Shown piece by piece: positions 21,982 to 29,081 of a DNA stretch of 37,655 bases. Location: NCBI GenBank assembly GCA_039680785.1, contig JBDKSF010000032.1, forward strand, positions 1-37,655, read 5' to 3'. A program made the translations under genes and the position numbers. Within the stretch, counting starts at the first letter, position 1, and every line of letters starts with the position of its first letter. This DNA comes from Candidatus Cloacimonas sp. (GTDB taxonomy: Bacteria; Cloacimonadota; Cloacimonadia; Cloacimonadales; Cloacimonadaceae). A model generated the notes under the pieces. That model searched no databases, was not told the DNA's origin, and saw only the letters and a list, made by a program, of their open reading frames with translations.

Positions 21982-23304
21982 ATGGAACACGAAAATTACT
22001 CAGGAATGGAAGAATATGAACTGGAACCAGAGGTCTGGGAAGAAACCGAAAAAACAGAACAGACGGCTTTTATAGCTGCTTTGGGAACGCCTTCCGAGAC
22101 AGACAAAGACATTGAAGAATCGTTAAATGAACTGGAACGCTTAGCGGAAACAGCCAGCATAGATGTTTTGGGGGCTTATCGTCAAAGAAGAACTGCTCCC
22201 GATAGAGCTACCTACTTTGGCAAGGGTTTTTTAACCGAGCTCAGCCAAAAAATGCTTCAGGCAAAGGCGGATTTACTTATTGTGAACGATGAACTTAGCC
22301 CTTCACAAGCAAGAAATATGGAAAATGAATTTCAGATAAAAGTTATCGACCGCACCGAAGTTATCCTAAACATCTTTCACCATAATGCCAAAACAAAGGA
22401 AGCCAAATTACAAGTTCGTTTGGCAGAATTGGAATATCAATTGCCCCGCTTAAAAAGATTATGGGAACATTTTGACAAAGAACGCGGCGGAGTTAGAAAT
22501 ACAGGGGGAACGGCAACCAGAGGTATGGGAGAAAAACAAATTGAAATAGACCGTCGCCTCATCAAAGATAAAATCCGCAAAATCAACACTGCCATTGAAA
22601 ATATCCAGCATCAGAAAGAAACCCAACGCAAACAGCGGAAAAAATCCCGTAAAATTTGTTTGGTGGGCTATACCAATGCCGGGAAATCAACTCTTTTCAA
22701 TCAGTTAACGCAGGCAAATGTGTTAGTTGACGATAAACTTTTTGCCACTTTGGATTCCACTACGCGTCAATTAAAACTTTCCACTGGCTATCCGGCAGTC
22801 ATTTCTGATACGGTTGGCTTCATTTCGAAGTTGCCTCATCATTTGGTTGCTTCTTTTAAGGCAACTCTGATGGAAGTTCAGGATGCCGATTTGCTTTTGC
22901 ACATTGTAGATGTTTCCGATGCACGCTTTGAATATTACATTCAGCAGGTAAACTCCGTTTTACAGCAAATTGGGGCGGAAAATATTCCGCAAATAGTGGT
23001 CTTCAACAAAGCCGACCAAGTGGATGTTTTAATGTCCTCCATCGTGAAGACACACTATCCGGAAAGTATTATGATTTCAGCTCTGCAGGGTAAAAATATC
23101 GATAATTTGCTTGCCAAAGTGGAAGAAATTTTATTGGGAAACCGAATTGTTTATCTGAAAATACCTTACGAAAAAACTGCTTTGGTTTCCAAACTGCACG
23201 CAATAGCCGACATTCTAAATGAGGACTATCAAGAGGATGGCATTTATCTAAAAGTGGAAATCGGCAAGGATGACAGATATCTGGTTGAGAACTATGTAGT
23301 GTAG
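21982..23304 (+). CDS. hflX: Ribosome-associated GTPase HflX
   Basis: 440 residues. The N-terminal HflX domain (about 30-215) includes FGKGFLTEL and NDELSPSQARNMEN, then the Gly-rich GGVRNTGGTATRGMGEKQIE and a helical hairpin. The G domain carries G1 GYTNAGKST (228-236), G3 DTVGFI (about 276-281) and G4 NKAD (about 342-345). HflX splits or rescues stalled ribosomes, often in stress. The first about 30 residues are an acidic extension. Its stop is followed after one base by tandem copies of a palindromic repeat. Confidence 0.96.
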   Translation: MEHENYSGMEEYELEPEVWEETEKTEQTAFIAALGTPSETDKDIEESLNELERLAETASIDVLGAYRQRRTAPDRATYFGKGFLTELSQKMLQAKADLLIVNDELSPSQARNMENEFQIKVIDRTEVILNIFHHNAKTKEAKLQVRLAELEYQLPRLKRLWEHFDKERGGVRNTGGTATRGMGEKQIEIDRRLIKDKIRKINTAIENIQHQKETQRKQRKKSRKICLVGYTNAGKSTLFNQLTQANVLVDDKLFATLDSTTRQLKLSTGYPAVISDTVGFISKLPHHLVASFKATLMEVQDADLLLHIVDVSDARFEYYIQQVNSVLQQIGAENIPQIVVFNKADQVDVLMSSIVKTHYPESIMISALQGKNIDNLLAKVEEILLGNRIVYLKIPYEKTALVSKLHAIADILNEDYQEDGIYLKVEIGKDDRYLVENYVV

Positions 23305-23305
23305 C

Positions 23306-23370
23306 CGAAGGAACAGCGTCCTCTGTCTACACAATTTGCGGAGGAGCGGCATCCTCCATCTACACAATTT
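23306..23370. repeat. GGAGGA palindrome units, tandem copies 2 and 3
   Basis: Two 32-33-base units in tandem: GAAGGAACAGCGTCCTCTGT then CTACACAATTTG, and GGAGGAGCGGCATCCTCCAT then CTACACAATTT. They start right after the hflX stop. The third copy in the window is at 8009-8039. Confidence 0.85.
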
Positions 23371-23374
23371 TCCA

Positions 23375-23515
23375 ATTTTTTCAGGACGCCTCACAACTTG
23401 CTTGCCACTCCTCATCCTCTCCTCTTTCGCTCAACCTCAACGAGGCGTAAAGGAGGAGAGGAGGAGGAGAGGCATTAGGGAAGCGAGCAGGGAGAGAGAG
23501 CTCCAAAAAGTGAAA
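23375..23515. repeat. Polypurine/polypyrimidine element, copy B
   Basis: TTTTTTCAGGACGCCTCACA leads into a pyrimidine arm (ACTCCTCATCCTCTCCTC), a loop, and a purine arm (AAAGGAGGAGAGGAGGAGGA and onward), then GGGAGAGAGAG. The arms could form a long imperfect hairpin. It is related to 7741-7870 in opposite orientation. No gene. Confidence 0.6.
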
Positions 23516-23521
23516 AGGAAA

Positions 23522-23568
23522 GCAAAAAAAACAGCCATTCTTTCTCCGCAAACGAAGGGAATGGCTGT
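23522..23568 (-). terminator. Intrinsic terminator of the CoA-transferase operon
   Basis: A 10-bp stem, ACAGCCATTC (minus-strand 5' arm at 23559-23568) with GAATGGCTGT (23531-23540), is followed on the minus strand by a run of Ts (23523-23530). It lies about 20 bases after the 23591 stop. Confidence 0.9.
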
Positions 23569-23590
23569 AAAAGTAAAAAATGGCGTCCGT

Positions 23591-24244
23591 TTAGAAGGTA
23601 TTGACTCTTTCGGGAATAATCAATTCCGCTTCGGTGGCATTCACCACTTCGTCTATGGAAAGTCCTTCGGCAATTTCTAATAATAAAAGCCCTTCCGGAG
23701 AGACCTCCATAACTGCCATATCGGTGATGATAAGATTCACTTTTCCTTTGGCGGTGAGAGGCAAAGTGCATTGTTTCAAGATTTTGGAATTGCCATATTT
23801 ATCACAATGCTCCATTGCGACGATAACTTTTCGGGCTCCTGTCACCAAATCCATTGCTCCACCCATACCGGGAACCATTTTGCCCGGAATTAACCAGTTG
23901 GCTAAATTGCCTTCTTGATCAACTTGCAGGGCTCCTAAAACGGTGGCATCGATATGCCCGCCGCGAATAATGGCAAACGAGGTGGCGGAATCAAAAAAAC
24001 TGGCTCCTGGCAGGCAAGTGATATATCCTCCTCCGGCATTGATCATATCTTTATCTTCCTTGCCTTCTGGGGGTTTGGGTCCGGCGCCTAAAAGTCCATT
24101 TTCCGATTGGAAAATAACCTGAATTCCTTCGGGAATATAGTTGGCAGCTTCGGTGGGCAGGCCAATTCCCAGGTTTACATAATCGCCGTCTTTAAATTCT
24201 CTGGCGATGCGTGCACCAATCATAGCTCTTTTATCCATAGCCAT
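23591..24244 (-). CDS. CoA-transferase subunit B (3-oxoacid/acetate type)
   Basis: 217 residues from the ATG at 24242-24244, chosen because AAAGGAG lies just upstream; an ATG 24 bases earlier lies inside the previous gene and has no such site. Family I CoA-transferase beta subunit: GIGLPTEAANYIPEG (26-40) and SENG (47-50) with catalytic Glu48, then GGGYITCLPGASFFDSATSF, GGHIDATVLGALQVD and MVPGMGGAMDLVTGA. With the alpha subunit encoded just upstream it moves CoA between acyl-CoA and a carboxylate such as acetate, butyrate or acetoacetate; the exact substrate cannot be read. A role in amino-acid or short-chain acid fermentation is likely. Last gene before a terminator. Confidence 0.92.
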   Translation of the reverse strand: MAMDKRAMIGARIAREFKDGDYVNLGIGLPTEAANYIPEGIQVIFQSENGLLGAGPKPPEGKEDKDMINAGGGYITCLPGASFFDSATSFAIIRGGHIDATVLGALQVDQEGNLANWLIPGKMVPGMGGAMDLVTGARKVIVAMEHCDKYGNSKILKQCTLPLTAKGKVNLIITDMAVMEVSPEGLLLLEIAEGLSIDEVVNATEAELIIPERVNTF

Positions 24245-24245
24245 T

Positions 24246-24902
24246 TTAATTCTCCTTTGCCAAAACAAGATAATTTACAAAAACGCCGGGAGTTATAATT
24301 TCTTCTGGATCAAGCTCGCCGATTTCCACAATTTCATCCACTTCCGCAATAGTGATTTTACCCGCCATAGCCATAATGGGATTGCTGTTACGAGCTGTTT
24401 TGCGGTAAGTTAAATTGCCCAGTTTATCTGCTTTATGAGCTTTGATGAGGGCAAAATCACTGGGGATGGCGGTTTCCAAAAGATAATCCTTGCCTTCGAT
24501 ATTGATTATCTGCTTGCCTTCAGCTACGATTGTGCCCAATCCGGTGGGGGTTAAAACACCTCCCAATCCGGCTCCGAAGGCGCGAACTCTTTCCATTAGC
24601 GTTCCCTGGGGGACAAGTTCAATTTCAATTTCGCCGTTATTCATTTGAGCTTGAATGGCTTTATTGGTTCCCATATGAGAGACCTGTGCGCTTTTAACCA
24701 TCCGGTTAACGACTAATTTTCCCACGCCTCTGTCTTCCCAGTCCGAAGCAATGACGATTATATGTAAATCTCTATTACCGTTTTCCACCATAGCGTCTAT
24801 GATAGTTTCCGGGGCTCCAACCGCTAAAAAACCACCGATGGCAACTCTGTGATCGGTTTTGATCATTGCGGCTGCTTCAGCTGCACTAATAATTTGAACC
24901 AT
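24246..24902 (-). CDS. CoA-transferase subunit A (3-oxoacid/acetate type)
   Basis: 218 residues. VAIGGFLAVGAPETIIDAMV (20-39) is the glycine-rich CoA-binding start of family I alpha subunits; NNGEIEIELVPQGTLMERVR and FGAGLGGVLTPTGLGTIVAEG follow, and the C-terminus has ITIAEVDEIVEIGELDPEEI. The stop precedes the subunit B start by one base, so the pair forms one heteromeric enzyme. Upstream is the HD-GYP gene, 29 bases away in the same direction; a link between signalling and this enzyme is not evident. Confidence 0.92.
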   Translation of the reverse strand: MVQIISAAEAAAMIKTDHRVAIGGFLAVGAPETIIDAMVENGNRDLHIIVIASDWEDRGVGKLVVNRMVKSAQVSHMGTNKAIQAQMNNGEIEIELVPQGTLMERVRAFGAGLGGVLTPTGLGTIVAEGKQIINIEGKDYLLETAIPSDFALIKAHKADKLGNLTYRKTARNSNPIMAMAGKITIAEVDEIVEIGELDPEEIITPGVFVNYLVLAKEN

Positions 24903-24931
24903 ATTATCTCCTTCTCTTAATACTAAAATAA

Positions 24932-26014
24932 CTATATAAGTTCGGAAAGCAAATTGGAAGTGGCGGGGGCATCATTTAGGGGCTCAATTATATCGTAGAA
25001 CTTGTTGAAAAATAACTTGGCAAATTCCGGATCAAATTGAACGCCTACTTTATCCATCACTTCCTTTCTGGCGGCTTTGGGCTCCAGATTTTTACGGTAT
25101 GCTCGTTTACTGGTCATCGCATCATAAGAATCAGCAACCGTAACGATTCTTGCCAAAGGTGAAATATTATTGCCGGCAAGACCGTAAGGATAACCACTTC
25201 CCCCAAACCATTCATGATGTTGCAAAATAATTTTATACACAGTATCGGGCAAACCAATGGGACGAATAATGTCCGCTCCGATGACGGGGTGCTGTTTAAT
25301 CATTTCATATTCGCCTTTGGTCAATGCTTCCTTTTTATTCAGAATAGTGTCGTAGATGCCTAATTTACCCAAATCGTGAAGCAAAGCGCCAATGCGTAAA
25401 AGTTTTAATTGCTCGGAATCCAAGCCCATAAATTTGCCCATCATAATACTTAGCAAAGTTACCCTTTCAGAATGACCTCGAATATATTCATCACTGGCTT
25501 CCATGGCATTTACCATTGCATGGATTGTGTTTAGATAGTTCTTTTCCAGCTTACTTTTAGCTTCAAAAACTTCTTTGGTGCGCTGCTGAACGAGATGTTC
25601 CAAGTGCGTTCGATACATTTCATTTTGCAGCAACAGATTGTTTTTCTGTAGGGCTTGATTGACCGCTATATGCAAATCGGATAAAACAAAGGGTTTACGC
25701 AGGATGTCCGAAGCTCCTAATTGAATGGCGGAACGCAAATTATCGGATTCCGTAGAACCGGTGATCAGAATTACAGGCGTATTAGGACTTAATTTACCAA
25801 TGTATTCTAACAATTCAAAACCGGAAAGATTGGGCATATTGATATCCGCTATCACTAAATTGTAAGTGTTGTTTTTGATCAAATCCAATGCTTCGAGAGA
25901 ATCGCTGGTGGTAGTTAACTGGCAAGAAATATCTTTTTTCAAGCTCATGCGGATGCAATCCAGAATGGCGATGTCGTCATCTACCACTAAAATGTGCTGT
26001 CTTATATTTTCCAT
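24932..26014 (-). CDS. Response regulator with HD-GYP output domain
   Basis: 360 residues. The receiver domain (about 7-125) has acidic pocket DDD (12-14), phosphoacceptor Asp57 in VIADINMPNLSG, the ITGS switch and RKPF Lys. A short coiled linker (130-160) leads to the HD-GYP domain (about 165-345), with HSERVT, HDLGKLG (about 213), QHPVIGADII, HHEWFGGSGYP and VADSYDAMTSKRAYR. HD-GYP domains usually hydrolyse cyclic di-GMP (or cGAMP in some delta-proteobacteria); all metal-binding motifs appear intact. No partner histidine kinase is in the window. It starts two bases after the SRAP gene's stop, with AGGATAATT before the ATG. Confidence 0.95.
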   Translation of the reverse strand: MENIRQHILVVDDDIAILDCIRMSLKKDISCQLTTTSDSLEALDLIKNNTYNLVIADINMPNLSGFELLEYIGKLSPNTPVILITGSTESDNLRSAIQLGASDILRKPFVLSDLHIAVNQALQKNNLLLQNEMYRTHLEHLVQQRTKEVFEAKSKLEKNYLNTIHAMVNAMEASDEYIRGHSERVTLLSIMMGKFMGLDSEQLKLLRIGALLHDLGKLGIYDTILNKKEALTKGEYEMIKQHPVIGADIIRPIGLPDTVYKIILQHHEWFGGSGYPYGLAGNNISPLARIVTVADSYDAMTSKRAYRKNLEPKAARKEVMDKVGVQFDPEFAKLFFNKFYDIIEPLNDAPATSNLLSELI

Positions 26015-26016
26015 AA

Positions 26017-26718
26017 TTATCCTAAATTAAAATTATTACTTGCGGAAGGCAGTTGAATTGGTTTTAAGCAATCTGAATCGTTGCTTTGGGGATTGTTTAT
26101 TCTTTTATCCACTGGGTAAACATTTAGCTCAATTTCGGGAGCCGGGGATAGCAAAGCCCTTAAGTCATCAGGATTTTGAGCGTGGGGATTCAGCCATAAA
26201 TCAGACAGGGAAGGAGGAAGCAATAGCGGCATCCTGTTATGTAAGGGCTGGATATATTTATCCGCTGCCGTGGTTATGATTCCCAAAGAAGGAATAAAGC
26301 TGCCATCCGGCGCAGACCAAGTATCATAAATCGCTGCCAGATAAATCAAATCAGAATGGGCGGCTTGCACAAAAAAGGGCTGCTTATCATTTTTACGCCA
26401 TTCGTAAAAACCATTGGCCGGAACCAGGCAACGCCTTCTGTTAAAAGACGCTTTGAAACTTGGCTTTTCCATAATGGTTTCTTTCCGAACATTGATAAGC
26501 GCTTGGCTCGGAATTGTTTTGGACCAGGAAGGAATTAACCCCCAACGGAAAAAACCCACATAACGAATGGCATCTTTAGCTACAATGGCTGCTACCATAT
26601 TCGTAGGAGCTACATTGTAGTTAATTTCAATCTGGTCTGTGGTTTCCTTAATTTTTAGTTCGTCGGTTAATCTCTTTAGTTCTTTATGTCCGATCACCTG
26701 CGCAAAGCGTCCACACAT
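26017..26718 (-). CDS. SRAP-family protein (YedK/HMCES, abasic-site crosslinking)
   Basis: 233 residues. The protein begins MCGRF, giving the catalytic Cys2 once Met is removed. The other active-site residues of E. coli YedK can be matched: Asn76 in LINVRKET, Glu106 in ANGFYEW and His160 in LHNRMP. The family forms a thiazolidine link with abasic sites in single-stranded DNA and protects them during replication. The C-terminus (about 205-233) is a Ser/Asn-rich tail not needed for the fold. The gene is divergent from nth, which processes oxidised bases and abasic sites, so the two share an intergenic region and a DNA-damage theme. ATG with AAAGGAG upstream. Confidence 0.95.
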   Translation of the reverse strand: MCGRFAQVIGHKELKRLTDELKIKETTDQIEINYNVAPTNMVAAIVAKDAIRYVGFFRWGLIPSWSKTIPSQALINVRKETIMEKPSFKASFNRRRCLVPANGFYEWRKNDKQPFFVQAAHSDLIYLAAIYDTWSAPDGSFIPSLGIITTAADKYIQPLHNRMPLLLPPSLSDLWLNPHAQNPDDLRALLSPAPEIELNVYPVDKRINNPQSNDSDCLKPIQLPSASNNFNLG

Positions 26719-26789
26719 ACATTTCTCCTTTCAAGTTGACAAAGTTTATGAAAGCCAATTTTTAGGCAATAACTTTTTTCTGCCCTCTA

Positions 26790-26822
26790 TATAATAGGGG
26801 GTGACAAATGTCTTTTTGTCAC
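26790..26822 (+). promoter_or_regulatory. Palindrome next to a TATAAT box upstream of nth
   Basis: GTGACAAA-N6-TTTGTCAC (26801-26822) is a perfect 8-bp inverted repeat starting five bases after TATAAT (26790-26795). It could be an operator covering the start site, or the base of an mRNA hairpin. No good -35 accompanies the TATAAT, so the promoter itself is uncertain. Confidence 0.4.
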
Positions 26823-26938
26823 TTTTAGGGTGGCAAATTCTGATTGGTCACGCAAAACGAGGGTAAGAAAAAATTGGCATACCTGTCTTGTGCTTTTGCC
26901 ATAGTAAAAAATATTGGTAATTTAAGAAGGAGAAGATT

Positions 26939-27622
26939 ATGGACACGCGCGATCTGGAAAGCGTGATTGAACGCTTGGAAAAACACTTCCACAGCGTAAA
27001 AACACCGATTGTAGATCTAATCCAAATTAAAACGGAAGATCCTTTCAAGGTTCTGGTGACGACCATTTTAAGCGCCAGAACCAAAGATGAAACAACCGCT
27101 AAGGCCGCGGAAAAATTATTTCAAATAGTGCATAATGCGGAGGACTTGGAAAAAATATCCTATGCGGAATTGGATCAATTGATTACCCCCGTTGGCTTTC
27201 ACAGAGTAAAAACCAAACATCTGAAAGAACTGCCCAAAGCGCTGCAAGAAAAATTCAACGGCAAAATTCCGGATGCAATAGACGATCTGCTGTTACTGCC
27301 CGGGGTGGGAAGAAAAACGGCAAACTTGGTTAGAGCCGTGGCTTTTCATAAACCAGCCATTTGTGTGGATGTTCATGTGCATAGAATTTGTAATCGCTGG
27401 GGCTATGTGCAAACCAAGACCCCGTTGGAAACGGAAATGGCTCTGCGGGAAAAATTACCGGTAAAATACTGGCTTAATTTTAATTCTTATGTGGTTGCCT
27501 TTGGACAAAATCTGTGCACTCCGCGTAAACCCCAATGCGAAAGATGCCCGATTGCTGAATTTTGTGATTGGGGAAAGGGGCTTTCACAGATAGCACAGAT
27601 CACACAGATAGAAAAAAAGTAA
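26939..27622 (+). CDS. nth: Endonuclease III
   Basis: 227 residues. The helix-hairpin-helix LPGVGRKTANLV (120-131) contains catalytic Lys126, and VDVHVHR holds catalytic Asp144. The [4Fe-4S] ligands are Cys193, Cys200, Cys203 and Cys209 (spacing 6-2-5). The enzyme removes oxidised pyrimidines and cuts abasic sites. ATG follows AAGAAGGAGAAG. The extra C-terminal tail SQIAQITQIEKK is encoded by cacagat-type repeat DNA, so the repeat has extended or replaced the natural end. It is divergent from the SRAP gene and convergent with nfeD; I see no terminator in the 93 bases after it. Confidence 0.97.
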   Translation: MDTRDLESVIERLEKHFHSVKTPIVDLIQIKTEDPFKVLVTTILSARTKDETTAKAAEKLFQIVHNAEDLEKISYAELDQLITPVGFHRVKTKHLKELPKALQEKFNGKIPDAIDDLLLLPGVGRKTANLVRAVAFHKPAICVDVHVHRICNRWGYVQTKTPLETEMALREKLPVKYWLNFNSYVVAFGQNLCTPRKPQCERCPIAEFCDWGKGLSQIAQITQIEKK

Positions 27623-27660
27623 GGGCTCCAATAGATTATGCAGATTACGCATAGGGAAAG
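27575..27660. repeat. CACAGAT/GCAGATTACGC phrase repeat overlapping the nth 3' end
   Basis: TTTCACAGATAGCACAGATC, ACACAGATAG and, after the stop codon, ATGCAGATTACGCATAGG. The same phrase family occurs at 36680-36735 and 37050-37105. Confidence 0.65.
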
Positions 27661-27715
27661 GTTCTCACACATAACCATAGTTCAGATGGAAAATAGGTGA
27701 AGAAAAAGAAAGGAG

Positions 27716-28159
27716 TTACGGGATTTTTTTAACGATGACTTTATTACCTTCGATTCCTTCTACGATTATTTTAGCGCCAACTTCTACTGCTTTTTGGTCT
27801 GTTTCTATGGCAGGCCATTCCTCACCTCCGATTTTTACATAACCTTTTCCTTCGGCGGGAATTTCTTTGGTGACAAATCCATTTTTACCTTTTAAAGCAT
27901 AAACATTGGTATTGCTACCAGGATTGGACAGGACTTTCTTTCCCAGCTTGCGCATAAAAAGAAAAGCAATAAAACTTAAAATGGCAAAAATGAGAATCTG
28001 GAGTGGAACACTGTTTCCCAAAAAAGGAATTAGAGAGAGGAGGGAAGTGATGATTGCTCCAATCCCCAAAGAGAAAAAGAAAAAGGCAGGATCAAATATC
28101 TCTATGATGATGAAGCCGATGCCTAAAATCATCCAAATTTGCCAAGGTAAAAGTTCCAT
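27716..28159 (-). CDS. nfeD: NfeD-like membrane protein
   Basis: 147 residues. Three hydrophobic segments in the first about 70 residues (near 6-26, 28-46 and 52-69, with FDPAFFFFSLGIGAI typical of NfeD) are followed by a small beta-barrel (about 85-147) with GKNGFVTKEIPAEGKGYVKI and ending VEGIEGNKVIVKKI. Short NfeD proteins usually work with a slipin/flotillin-type partner; none is in this window. Last gene of the dapA operon, three bases after the DUF4349 gene. Confidence 0.88.
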   Translation of the reverse strand: MELLPWQIWMILGIGFIIIEIFDPAFFFFSLGIGAIITSLLSLIPFLGNSVPLQILIFAILSFIAFLFMRKLGKKVLSNPGSNTNVYALKGKNGFVTKEIPAEGKGYVKIGGEEWPAIETDQKAVEVGAKIIVEGIEGNKVIVKKIP

Positions 28160-28162
28160 ACT

Positions 28163-29080
28163 TTAACTTCCTTTTTCTGGTGTTTCATCTTCTTCGCTAT
28201 CGGAATCAGGTGTAGAGCGTTTGTCTTTATATATTCTTTTTACTTTTCGCTTTCCTTTTCCATAACCATAACGGCTATAATAACGGTTATAATAATTTCC
28301 GTAGCCACCGTAATTGTAAGAACCACCTAATCCTCCGGAACTATTTCCTTTTATTCCTAAAGCAGCCAGGAAATACATTAGTAAACGGGTTCCAAAATAA
28401 ACAAGCACGGCTCCCACGGCAAAAACAATTAACCAACTGAAGAAATTAACCGCCAAAATAGAAAGCGTAACTTCCCAGGAAGCAGTTTTCTGTTGTGGAA
28501 CCAAAGATACATACAGAAGAACGCTTTGAGCATCTTTCAGCTTATCCAAATTGGAACGAGTGCTTTGGATCAGTGAATGTAATTCTTCCTTGCGTCGATT
28601 TTGAGCGTCTGTGGGAAAACGAACATTATTGAGGTCTGCCTGTTCTCTTTCGTAACCTTGTAAGCGGGCAAGTTCACTTTCGTAATCCAAATTAACCAAG
28701 GAAGTATCCACCTGTTCCGTTTTGGAAGCGATGGTGCCAAACTTGCCTAATTTTTCGATTATGGAATGAAGGTCTTGTTGGGGAACACTGAAAATATATG
28801 CGCCAAAAGATGTCTCACTCTGCTTTCTAATCTGCTTATTGGAATATTCAGCAATAATTTTCTCTATTTCAGCTTGAGCTTTAGTAACATTGGGAGAAAC
28901 AAAAGAAATTTGAGCTTTATTAACGAATTTAAGATCACGATAATCATTTTGTGCGGGTTTGAGATCGTAGGTGGGATGTTTACCGGCATTATTTTGCCAT
29001 TCAAAAATAGAAGCTGCAACTGCCAAGAATACGATGAAAATCGCTATTCCCTTCACTCTGCGTTTAGTTCTTTTATGCAT
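28163..29080 (-). CDS. DUF4349-type membrane protein with Gly/Tyr-rich tail
   Basis: 305 residues. One N-terminal membrane segment (about 9-25), an extracytoplasmic DUF4349-like region (about 45-205) with a coiled-coil stretch around YESELARLQGYEREQ and the RRKEELHSLIQSTRSNLDKL helix, then a long hydrophobic segment (about 207-242). The tail is low-complexity: Gly/Tyr/Asn-rich (GGSYNYGGYGNYYNRYYSRY), followed by a basic patch (KGKRKVKR) and an acidic end. Function is unknown; similar proteins are simply annotated DUF4349. The start is one base after the recN stop, with AGAGG upstream. Confidence 0.75.
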   Translation of the reverse strand: MHKRTKRRVKGIAIFIVFLAVAASIFEWQNNAGKHPTYDLKPAQNDYRDLKFVNKAQISFVSPNVTKAQAEIEKIIAEYSNKQIRKQSETSFGAYIFSVPQQDLHSIIEKLGKFGTIASKTEQVDTSLVNLDYESELARLQGYEREQADLNNVRFPTDAQNRRKEELHSLIQSTRSNLDKLKDAQSVLLYVSLVPQQKTASWEVTLSILAVNFFSWLIVFAVGAVLVYFGTRLLMYFLAALGIKGNSSGGLGGSYNYGGYGNYYNRYYSRYGYGKGKRKVKRIYKDKRSTPDSDSEEDETPEKGS

Positions 29081-29081
29081 A

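Noticed and set aside
24245-24268. Longer CoA-transferase subunit B starting at 24268
   Set aside because: The extra eight residues lie within the end of subunit A and the strong AAAGGAG points to the start at 24244.
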